Positions 10,205-17,318 of a stretch of DNA of 64,000 bases are shown piece after piece. The notes beneath the pieces are model-generated. The model was not told the origin of the DNA. It saw only the letters and a list, made by a program, of their open reading frames with translations, and made no database searches. Source of the stretch: an uncultured Opitutia bacterium (GTDB taxonomy: Bacteria; Verrucomicrobiota; Verrucomicrobiia; Opitutales; Opitutaceae). Numbering within the stretch: the first letter of the stretch is position 1; the number at the start of each line of letters is the position of its first letter. The translations under genes were made by a program, and so were the position numbers. The stretch is taken from contig CAIPAH010000018.1 in NCBI GenBank assembly GCA_903862955.1, positions 1 through 64,000 on the forward strand. The letters are read 5' to 3'.

Positions 10205-10259
10205 GAGCTGGTCCGACCTTCTTTTTCGTCTCCGAGCTTCCGTCTCCAGCACGTTTTTT

Positions 10260-10303
10260 ATCTCCCATCTTCCATCTTCCATCTTCGCCGCGCCTCACGC
10301 GGC
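10260..10303 (+). promoter_or_regulatory. Leader of cysH: tandem ATCTTCC words and GC hairpin abutting the start codon
   Basis: Three copies of a word close to ATCTTCC (10260-10287) run into a hairpin, GCCGCG (10287-10292) with CGCGGC (10298-10303). The hairpin ends five bases before the cysH ATG, where a ribosome binding site would be expected. A nearly identical hairpin precedes cysD. A role in translation is inferred only. Confidence 0.4.
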
Positions 10304-10308
10304 CCGAC

Positions 10309-10983
10309 ATGTCGCTCACACCCGAATCACTCTTAGTAATCAACGCCCAGCTGCGGGACAAGTCTCCCGCGGACATCGTTCGCTGGGCCCTCGCCCAGAG
10401 CCCGGGCCGCGCGCTCGTTTCCACCAACTTCCGCCCCTACGAGGCGGCCATCCTGCACGCCAGCGTTTCCGTCCAGGCCGATATTCCCGTGCTCTGGGTG
10501 GATCACGGCTACAACCGCCCCGCCACCTACAAGCACGCCGAGGAACTCCGCGCGAAGCTGAAGCTCAACCTGAAGCCCTACCTGCCCCGCCTGACACCGG
10601 CGCATCGCGACGCGATTTACGGTCCGCTCCCCGAGCTGACCGACGAGGACGGCCTGAAAAAATTCAGCGCCCAGATGAAGCTCGAGCCATTCCAGCGCGG
10701 CATGCGCGAGTTGGCGCCCAAGGTGTGGCTCACCGCCTTGCGCAAGGTTCAAAACTCCAACCGCGCCGAACTCGACATCGTATCGCACGATGCGAACTTC
10801 GGCGCGCTCAAGGTCAGCCCGTTTTTCCACGCGACCGACGCCGACCTCGACGCCTACCTCGCGGAGCACGGCCTGCCGAATGAGTGGGACTATTTCGATC
10901 CCGCCAAGGCCGACGAGAAACGCGAATGCGGCCTGCACGCCGCGTGGGGCGGCAAAGCCGTCGCCCCCGCTTCGGCTGGATAA
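10309..10983 (+). CDS. cysH: Phosphoadenylyl-sulfate reductase (CysH type)
   Basis: This thioredoxin-dependent enzyme reduces PAPS (or APS) to sulfite. At 224 residues it matches the family core. It has the nucleotide-binding segment FRPYEAAILH, IPVLWVDHGYNRPATY, and the C-terminal catalytic Cys207 in KRECGLH. The cysteine pairs that bind a [4Fe-4S] cluster in APS reductases are absent, so it is of the PAPS-specific type by sequence. That would require an APS kinase, and no cysC lies in this window. It is 104 bases downstream of cysI and followed by cysD in the same direction. Confidence 0.93.
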   Translation: MSLTPESLLVINAQLRDKSPADIVRWALAQSPGRALVSTNFRPYEAAILHASVSVQADIPVLWVDHGYNRPATYKHAEELRAKLKLNLKPYLPRLTPAHRDAIYGPLPELTDEDGLKKFSAQMKLEPFQRGMRELAPKVWLTALRKVQNSNRAELDIVSHDANFGALKVSPFFHATDADLDAYLAEHGLPNEWDYFDPAKADEKRECGLHAAWGGKAVAPASAG

Positions 10984-11046
10984 AGCTGGATGACAACCGT
11001 CAGCCCGGAAATCCGACCCATCTTTCAACCCTCATCTTCGATCCCC

Positions 11047-11063
11047 GCCGCGCCTCGCGCGGC
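11047..11063 (+). promoter_or_regulatory. Perfect GC hairpin just upstream of the cysD start
   Basis: GCCGCGC (11047-11053) pairs perfectly with GCGCGGC (11057-11063) over a CTC loop. It ends seven bases before the ATG of cysD. It is nearly the same sequence as the hairpin before cysH and is likewise preceded by an ATCTTCG word. Confidence 0.4.
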
Positions 11064-11070
11064 TCTCTGA

Positions 11071-11973
11071 ATGACTTCCTACCACCTCGACCACCTTCAA
11101 TACCTCGAAACTGAAGCGATCCACGTGATGCGCGAGGTGGCGGGCGAGTTCGAGCGGCCGGCCCTGCTGTTTTCCGGCGGCAAGGACTCGATCTGCCTCC
11201 TGCGGCTCGCGGAAAAGGCTTTTCGCCCGTCGGAACTGCCCCTGCCCTTGCTCAACGTGGACACCGGCCATCATTTCCCGGAGTTGAACACGTTCCGCGA
11301 CGCCCGCGCGAAGGAGCTGGGCGCCAAGCTGATCGTCCGCCGCGTCGAGGACGCCATCGCTTCCGGCATCGCCACGCCCGCGCCGGGCGAGGTCAGCCGC
11401 AACCGGCTGCAGATTCCCACGCTGCTCGCGGCGATCGAGGAGTTTCGCTTCGACTGCTGCATCGGCGGCGCGCGCCGCGACGAGGAAAAGGCCCGCGCCA
11501 AGGAGCGCTTCTTCAGCTTCCGCGACAGCTTCGGCCAGTGGGACCCGAAAAACCAGCGCCCCGAGATTTGGAACCTCTACAACGGCCGGCTGAACCCGGG
11601 CGAAAACATGCGGGCGTTCCCGCTCAGTAATTGGACCGAGCAGGACGTGTGGGAATACATCCGCCGCGAGGAACTCGCCGTCCCGAGTATCTATTTCAGC
11701 CACCGCCGCTCCTGCGTCCGCCGCCACGGCCAGTGGCTGCCGGTCAATGACATCGTCCCGCCCAAGCCGAAGGAGGAGGTCCGCGATCTCGTCGTGCGCG
11801 TGCGCACGATCGGTGACATCATCAGCACCGGCTTGGTCGAGTCGCCCGCCGAGACCGTGGATGACATCATCCTCGAGATCGCCGCCGCCCGCGTGACCGA
11901 GCGCGGCTCCCGCGCCGATGACAAGTCCTCCGAGGCTGCGATGGAGGACCGGAAGAAGGCCGGTTACTTCTAA
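11071..11973 (+). CDS. cysD: Sulfate adenylyltransferase subunit 2
   Basis: CysD is the catalytic half of ATP sulfurylase and forms APS from ATP and sulfate together with the GTPase CysN. The PP-loop SGGKDSICLLRL is present near residue 32. HHFPELNTFRD, GGARRDEEKARAKER, FPLSNWTEQDVWEYI and the C-terminal SEAAMEDRKKAGYF are all family hallmarks. Its 300 residues are the usual length. CysD is normally followed directly by cysN, but here a four-helix-bundle gene flanked by inverted repeats lies between them. The stop codon is four bases before the left arm of that repeat. Confidence 0.96.
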   Translation: MTSYHLDHLQYLETEAIHVMREVAGEFERPALLFSGGKDSICLLRLAEKAFRPSELPLPLLNVDTGHHFPELNTFRDARAKELGAKLIVRRVEDAIASGIATPAPGEVSRNRLQIPTLLAAIEEFRFDCCIGGARRDEEKARAKERFFSFRDSFGQWDPKNQRPEIWNLYNGRLNPGENMRAFPLSNWTEQDVWEYIRREELAVPSIYFSHRRSCVRRHGQWLPVNDIVPPKPKEEVRDLVVRVRTIGDIISTGLVESPAETVDDIILEIAAARVTERGSRADDKSSEAAMEDRKKAGYF

Positions 11974-11977
11974 CCGG

Positions 11978-12005
11978 CGGAGTTCGTAGATCGAAGATCG
12001 GGAAA
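11978..12005. repeat. Left arm of a 28-nt inverted repeat flanking the four-helix-bundle gene
   Basis: This segment is the reverse complement of 12491-12518 with only two mismatches in 28 positions. Both arms are built of a GATCTCCG-like word. The two arms enclose 485 bases that hold a hairpin, the four-helix-bundle gene and the cysN ATG. The left arm starts directly after the cysD stop. Confidence 0.8.
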
Positions 12006-12041
12006 AATCCCATGATTTCGCAATTTACAGAGACGACACGG

Positions 12042-12084
12042 CTGCCCGATGGCCTGCCGGGCTCGGCCCGGCAAGGCCGGGCAG
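12042..12084 (+). repeat. 43-nt GC-rich stem-loop upstream of the four-helix-bundle gene
   Basis: Nested pairings fold the whole segment. CTGCCCG (12042-12048) pairs with CGGGCAG (12078-12084), GGCC with GGCC inside it, and TGCCGGGC (12055-12062) with GCCCGGCA (12066-12073) over a TCG loop. It ends 11 bases before the chosen start of the next gene. Confidence 0.65.
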
Positions 12085-12095
12085 TGCTGACTCAC

Positions 12096-12467
12096 ATGCC
12101 CACCGCCACATCTGAGTTCGAGAAACTCGACGCCTGGAGAGTCTCGCGGGCCTTGACCAGTCGAGTGTATGCCCTCTGTCGCCGCGCTCCGCTCGCGCGG
12201 GACTTCGGGCTGTGCGATCAGCTGCGCCGGGCGGCGGTCTCGGTGATGAACAACATCGCCGAAGGCTGGGAAAGCCGTCACCCGGCCGAGAAAGTCTCCT
12301 TCTACAACTTCGCCCGTCGCTCCTGCGGCGAGGTCCGCTCGATGAGCTACGTCCTCCTCGACAGTCAATTTATCACTGACTTGGAGCAGCGCGAGCTTCG
12401 CGACCATTGCATCCGCTCCGGCATGTTGGTCAGTGGTCTGATCCGCTCCGTCCAATCCCGCAACTAA
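12096..12467 (+). CDS. Four-helix-bundle protein (23S rRNA intervening-sequence / S23 family)
   Basis: This small protein of about 123 residues belongs to the family first seen in intervening sequences of 23S rRNA genes. FEKLDAWRVSRALTSRVYAL opens helix 1, and FGLCDQLRRAAVSVMNNIAEGWES and YNFARRSCGEVRSMSYVLLDS are family signatures. The fold is an all-helical pentamer-forming bundle and its cellular role is unknown. I start at ATG 12096; an upstream ATG at 12012 would add residues coded by the stem-loop. The gene interrupts cysD-cysN and is bracketed by 28-nt inverted repeats, which suggests arrival as a unit. Confidence 0.9.
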   Translation: MPTATSEFEKLDAWRVSRALTSRVYALCRRAPLARDFGLCDQLRRAAVSVMNNIAEGWESRHPAEKVSFYNFARRSCGEVRSMSYVLLDSQFITDLEQRELRDHCIRSGMLVSGLIRSVQSRN

Positions 12468-12476
12468 TTCACTTTG

Positions 12477-13844
12477 ATGTCCGCCTCGCCTTTCCCGATC
12501 TCCGATCTCCGAACTCCGATCTCCGCGGCGCAAAGCGCGACGCTGCCCGTGGACATTCTGCGCTTCAACACCTGCGGCAGCGTCGATGACGGCAAGTCCA
12601 CGCTCATTGGACGGCTGCTCTACGATTCAAAGTCCCTGATGGAGGACCAGCTCGAGGCGCTCGAGCGTTCCGCCGACATCACCGGCGGCGGCCAGGTCAA
12701 CCTCGCCAATCTCACCGATGGCCTGCGCGCGGAACGGGAACAGGGCATCACGATCGACGTCGCCTACCGCTACTTCGCCACGCCGCGCCGCAAGTTCATC
12801 ATCGCCGACACTCCCGGCCACATCCAATACACGCGCAACATGGTCACCGGCGCGTCCGCCGCGAACCTCTCGATCGTGCTGGTGGACGCGCGCCAGGGCG
12901 TGATCGAGCAGAGCCGCCGCCACACCTGCCTCGCGTCGCTGCTGCGCATTCCCCACCTCGTCGTCGCCGTCAACAAGATGGACCTCGTCGGCTGGAGCGA
13001 GGAGCGCTTCAACGAAATCCGCGCCCAATTCGAGGAATTCCTGCCCCGGCTCGACATCAAGGACGTGAAGTTCATCCCGATCAGCGCGCTGCAGGGCGAC
13101 AACGTCGTCGACGCCTCCGCCCACACGCCGTGGTATGCCGGCCCCACGCTGTTGCACCACCTCGAGACCGTGCACATCGGCAGCGACTGGAACTTGAATG
13201 GCTTCCGCCTGCCGGTGCAGTGGGTCAACCGCCCGAACAATCCCACCGACCCGAAACTCCACGACTTCCGCGGCTTCAGCGGCCAGATTGCCGGGGGCAT
13301 TGTTCGCCAGGGGCAGAAGGTCATGGTTCTCCCGGGCGGCCAGATCACCACCGTGAAGGAAATCTGGACCTACGACGGCCCCGTCGCCGAGGCGTTCTGC
13401 CCGCAATCCGTCACGCTCCAGCTGGACAGCGACGTCGACGTGAGCCGCGGCAACATGATCATCGGGCAGAGCCACCTGCCGGGCTCCAGCAGCGAGCTTC
13501 TCGCCAACGTCTGCTGGATGCACCAGAAGCCGCTCACGCCGGGGAAAAAATACTGGCTGAAGCACACCACCAACAGCGTCCAGGCCGCCGTCATCGCCAT
13601 CAATCACCGCCTCGACATCAGCACGCTCGAGCCCCAACCCACGCCGCCCGAGCTTGCGCTCAACGACATCGGCGAGATCCGGCTCCGCACTGCCTCGCCG
13701 CTCTTCTTTGACGGCTACGAAACCAACCGCCTCACCGGCTCCTTTATCCTCATCGAGCAGGGCACGCACGCCACCGTCGCCGCCGGCATGTTGCTGCCAC
13801 CGCGCGAGGTCGTGCGCGCGGATGCCGACGACTTTGTGATCTGA
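12477..13844 (+). CDS. cysN: Sulfate adenylyltransferase subunit 1 (GTPase)
   Basis: CysN is the GTPase that drives APS formation by CysD. It has the translation-factor-like GTPase motifs G1 GSVDDGKST (residues 34-42), G3 DTPGH and G4 NKMD, then the EF-Tu-like domains II and III. It has no fused APS kinase domain. From ATG 12477 the first 20 or so residues (PISDLRTPIS region) are coded by the right arm of the inverted repeat at 12491-12518 and have no family counterpart. An in-frame GTG at 12549, just before DILRFNTCGSV, would give a conventional N-terminus. Confidence 0.95.
   Translation: MSASPFPISDLRTPISAAQSATLPVDILRFNTCGSVDDGKSTLIGRLLYDSKSLMEDQLEALERSADITGGGQVNLANLTDGLRAEREQGITIDVAYRYFATPRRKFIIADTPGHIQYTRNMVTGASAANLSIVLVDARQGVIEQSRRHTCLASLLRIPHLVVAVNKMDLVGWSEERFNEIRAQFEEFLPRLDIKDVKFIPISALQGDNVVDASAHTPWYAGPTLLHHLETVHIGSDWNLNGFRLPVQWVNRPNNPTDPKLHDFRGFSGQIAGGIVRQGQKVMVLPGGQITTVKEIWTYDGPVAEAFCPQSVTLQLDSDVDVSRGNMIIGQSHLPGSSSELLANVCWMHQKPLTPGKKYWLKHTTNSVQAAVIAINHRLDISTLEPQPTPPELALNDIGEIRLRTASPLFFDGYETNRLTGSFILIEQGTHATVAAGMLLPPREVVRADADDFVI
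12491..12518. repeat. Right arm of the 28-nt inverted repeat flanking the four-helix-bundle gene
   Basis: This is the partner of 11978-12005 (26 of 28 positions complementary). The word continues for about 10 more bases into cysN. If cysN starts at 12477, the arm is translated as part of its N-terminus. Confidence 0.8.
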
Positions 13845-13916
13845 ACTCGCCCAGCCATGAGCCACGCCGCGCACGTCCAGCCAAACATCAGGACTGGCTC
13901 GCCCTGTCTGGCGTCC

Positions 13917-14975
13917 TTAATACCAACCCTCGGCCCACGCTGTCTCGTACATCGCGATGATGTTCTCGGTGGGCGTGACGGGCTGGATGTTGTGGCAGGG
14001 AGCGAGGATAAAACCGCCACCGGCGCCGAGCGTGGCCATGCAGTCGCGCACCTCGCGTTGCACGTCCGCGACGCTGCCGTGCGGGAGGACGTCCTGGTTG
14101 TCCACGCCACCGTGGAAGCAAAGGCTTTTGCCGAAGTCACGTTTGAGCCCGGCCATGTCCATGCCCGGGCAGACGTGCTGGATGGGGTTCAGGATGTCGA
14201 CGCCGAGCTCGACGAAATCCGGGATGATCCGGCGGATCGCGCCGTCGTCGTGGTGCATCACCAGCGCGCCGGCCTGGTGCGCGAGGTCGATGAATTTCTT
14301 CATGAGCGGCTTGAACCAACGCCGGTAGCTCTCCGGACTGATCATGAGGTCGTGCTGCGAGCCGTAGTCGTCGGTGACCTGCGTGACGTTGATCTTGCCC
14401 TTGCCGGCCTCGAAGAACCGGTTCGCGTAGTCCCAGCAGAACTGCGTGATCCTCCCCAGCATGTATTCCGTCATCTCGGGCTCGGCCACGAGGTCCATGC
14501 AGCTCTGCTCGAGGCCGCGGACGTGGTTGTGCCAGTAAAACGGCGCGGTGTAGCAGCCCTCGATCGCGTGCTCTGGCCAGGCGTCGCACTGCGCCTCGAT
14601 CGTGGAGAAGTCATACCAGTCCGCGCTCGGCCAGGCAAAGGCCTCGAGCTCGGCCATGGTCGTGGCGCCCTTCAGCGGCCAGTCCACCGGCTCGCTGTAA
14701 CGCCCGGTGCCGTAGTTCATCTCCTTCACCGTGATCCACCACGGCGGAATCTGCCGCAACCCGCCGGCCAGCACGCGCTCGGGCGGACCCACGTAGCGCG
14801 GGCTCACGCCCACGATCTTGTCGAGGTGGAGGTGCGGCCAAAGCTCGGGCTCGGTCGCGACGCCGAAATGCTTCCGCAGCCGCTCGCTCACCTCGGGCGT
14901 CATCCACAAATCCAGCGGGATGCGATCGGGTTTGCCGCGCCGACCAGCCGTCAGGATACGTTCACGTGGGGTCAT
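13917..14975 (-). CDS. Uroporphyrinogen decarboxylase (URO-D) family protein
   Basis: This 352-residue member of the URO-D superfamily is not HemE itself. It has the opening TPRERILTAGRRGKPDRIPLD and the metal-site-like VMHHDDGAIRRIIPDFVELGVDILNP, followed by a catalytic-face CFHGGVDNQDVLP. These are features of the corrinoid/cobalamin methyltransferase-like URO-D relatives common in Verrucomicrobia and Planctomycetes. Those relatives probably act in methyl-group or sugar catabolism, and the reaction here is unknown. The ATG at 14975 is chosen because the 25 codons upstream of it are unlike the family. It converges on cysN. Confidence 0.85.
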   Translation of the reverse strand: MTPRERILTAGRRGKPDRIPLDLWMTPEVSERLRKHFGVATEPELWPHLHLDKIVGVSPRYVGPPERVLAGGLRQIPPWWITVKEMNYGTGRYSEPVDWPLKGATTMAELEAFAWPSADWYDFSTIEAQCDAWPEHAIEGCYTAPFYWHNHVRGLEQSCMDLVAEPEMTEYMLGRITQFCWDYANRFFEAGKGKINVTQVTDDYGSQHDLMISPESYRRWFKPLMKKFIDLAHQAGALVMHHDDGAIRRIIPDFVELGVDILNPIQHVCPGMDMAGLKRDFGKSLCFHGGVDNQDVLPHGSVADVQREVRDCMATLGAGGGFILAPCHNIQPVTPTENIIAMYETAWAEGWY

Positions 14976-15202
14976 CGTTGGGCCGCGACCGGAGGGTGGA
15001 CGCGTCCACGCACGAGCCAGACCCCGATTGCCCGGGTCGCACAATCCCAATGCCGGCCTGCGCCGCAGGTATTAACCGCCCAGCACTTCGCCAGTAGGGG
15101 CGGCGCGCGCCTTCGCGCGGCGGGGCGGAAGCACGGGCTGCGTCGCAGGAAAGAGTCGCCGGGTGCGCGTTGGAGCCCTACCTTCATCACCGGATTGGCG
15201 TT

Positions 15203-15616
15203 ATGAAGATCTCCGTCAAAGTCGACTATGCCTGCCGCGTCCTCGCCGAAATGGCGCGCCTGCACGGCACCGGCGCCCTGGCGCAGATCGAACAACTCGC
15301 GGCGGCGGAGGCTGTGCCGCCCAATTTCCTCGCGCAAATCCTCGGCTCGCTGCGGGACGGCGGGCTGGTCGTGAGCAAGCGCGGCATCCAGGGCGGCTAC
15401 GCCCTCGCGCGGCCACCGGAGCAGATCACGCTCTACGACATCATGCAGGCCATCGATGGCGAGTTGCTGGGGTTCAGCGGCAATTTCGAAGGCCGCACGG
15501 GTCGTCGCATGAAGGAGGTTTGGACCGAGCTGCGCACCACCCTCGACGAAAAGGCCCGGGCCGTCACGCTTGACACCCTCGTCACGCGGAGCGGCTCCGC
15601 GATGTATCACATCTGA
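15203..15616 (+). CDS. Rrf2 family transcriptional regulator, possibly CymR-like
   Basis: This 137-residue Rrf2-type repressor has a winged helix-turn-helix (MKISVKVDYACRVLAEMARL; IEQLAAAEAVPPNFLAQIL; LVVSKRGIQGGYALAR). It keeps a single cysteine, near residue 10, and lacks the three cluster cysteines of IscR/NsrR. It therefore cannot hold an Fe-S cluster in the IscR manner. It lies 126 bases upstream of cysE and next to the sulfate assimilation genes. This suggests a CymR-like role, that is, sensing cysteine status through O-acetylserine sulfhydrylase. ATG 15203 is preferred over 15170 because the family begins at MKIS. Confidence 0.88.
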   Translation: MKISVKVDYACRVLAEMARLHGTGALAQIEQLAAAEAVPPNFLAQILGSLRDGGLVVSKRGIQGGYALARPPEQITLYDIMQAIDGELLGFSGNFEGRTGRRMKEVWTELRTTLDEKARAVTLDTLVTRSGSAMYHI

Positions 15617-15740
15617 AAGAAGTAGCGGGTAGTGAGCATGTCCGCCACCCGCAGTCCGGGCGTTGGCCGCCGCGCTTTTCGTCATAACTCGGTTCGCACG
15701 CTTGCGCTACTCGCCACTCGCTGCTCACTACTTCCGAGCC
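15616..15740. repeat. Word-type imperfect palindrome upstream of cysE
   Basis: The left side (AAGTAGCGGGTAGTGAGCA, 15619-15637) and right side (TGCTCACTACTT, 15722-15733) are inverted copies, with an extra CGGGTAG in the left arm. The right arm continues into further AGT/AGC words. It fills the gap between the Rrf2 gene and cysE and ends just before the cysE ATG. Confidence 0.55.
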
Positions 15741-15742
15741 CC

Positions 15743-16672
<930 letters not shown>

Positions 16673-16675
16673 GCG

Positions 16676-16694
16676 GCGCGCGTATCACGCGCGC
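16676..16694. terminator. GC hairpin between convergent genes
   Basis: GCGCGCG (16676-16682) pairs with CGCGCGC (16688-16694) over TATCA, midway between the ends of cysE and the convergent cytochrome b562-like gene. There is no U-run, so termination is only a possibility. Confidence 0.35.
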
Positions 16695-16699
16695 TGCAC

Positions 16700-17194
16700 T
16701 CAGTGCTTCTCGTGCTCGTCCGGCTTCTTGAACTCGTGGTGGCCGGCCTTCTCGATCTCGCCCACCGCGGCCACGAGCTTGGTCGCCCCGGGAATGTCAT
16801 TGGCCCGGAGCGCCGTCTCGAGCTCCGTCAGCTTGGCGGTCAGCTTCTTGAGCTGCGCCTGGAAATCAGCGTGGAACTTCGCGCGGTCCGCCGCGGGTTT
16901 GTCAGCTTCCATCTCCGGCGTGAGCTTGGCTGCGGCCTCGGCGTTGACGCGGATCGTGACAACCAGATCAGCCATCGCGGGCGTGAGCTTGCCGTCCTTG
17001 GCCGCCTTGCGCAGCTGCCGCCACGCCTTGTTCATCTTGCCCATCGTCTTCTCGAGTTCCGTCTCCGGCTTCTCCGGCTTGGCCGCCACGGGGGCGGCGG
17101 GCGCGGGCGGAACCGGTTTGGCATCCTGGGCACGAATGCCGGGGATGGAGACGAGGGCCAGGGCGAGAGAAGCGAGCAGGAAGCGGGTTTTCAT
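16700..17194 (-). CDS. Cytochrome b562-like periplasmic four-helix protein
   Basis: This 164-residue protein has a signal peptide (residues 1-22) and an Ala/Pro/Lys-rich linker, then a four-helix segment that resembles the cytochrome b562 family. ELEKTMGKMNKAWRQLRKAAKDG corresponds to helix 1 with a candidate haem-ligand Met51 or Met54. GATKLVAAVGEIEKAGHHEF gives a candidate His152/153 ligand near the end. Whether haem is bound is not certain, because the family also includes haem-free relatives. The start at ATG 17194 gives a regular signal peptide. It is convergent with cysE. Confidence 0.65.
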   Translation of the reverse strand: MKTRFLLASLALALVSIPGIRAQDAKPVPPAPAAPVAAKPEKPETELEKTMGKMNKAWRQLRKAAKDGKLTPAMADLVVTIRVNAEAAAKLTPEMEADKPAADRAKFHADFQAQLKKLTAKLTELETALRANDIPGATKLVAAVGEIEKAGHHEFKKPDEHEKH

Positions 17195-17284
17195 GGGGAA
17201 CGAATGCATGGCCGGTGGAGCCTCCGATGGCGATTTTTTTCTTATCAAATTTGGCCGGTTTTGCCTATGAGCCGGGGCGCCAAA

Positions 17285-17302
17285 GGACCTTGGGCAAGGT
17301 CC
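17285..17302. repeat. Short perfect hairpin after the aldehyde dehydrogenase gene
   Basis: GGACCTT (17285-17291) pairs with AAGGTCC (17296-17302) over GGGC, just beyond the stop of the minus-strand aldehyde dehydrogenase gene. It could be a weak terminator or a REP-like unit. Confidence 0.35.
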
Positions 17303-17318
17303 GGCCCTGGCCCGCGAT

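Noticed and set aside
8468-10282. 604-codon minus-strand frame opposite cysI
   Set aside because: It is an antisense shadow of cysI; the composition (Ala/Gly/Val/Asp runs) is typical of high-GC reverse frames.
10205-10308. Complete palindrome before cysH
   Set aside because: The tandem ATCTTCC words have no inverted partner nearby, so only the words and the small hairpin were recorded.
13917-14975. HemE (uroporphyrinogen decarboxylase of haem synthesis)
   Set aside because: The sequence has the fold signature but its active-site loops fit the corrinoid methyltransferase-like relatives.
13857-15206. 449-codon plus-strand frame opposite the URO-D-like gene
   Set aside because: It is a mirror of a well-supported minus-strand gene in high-GC DNA and has no recognisable protein features.
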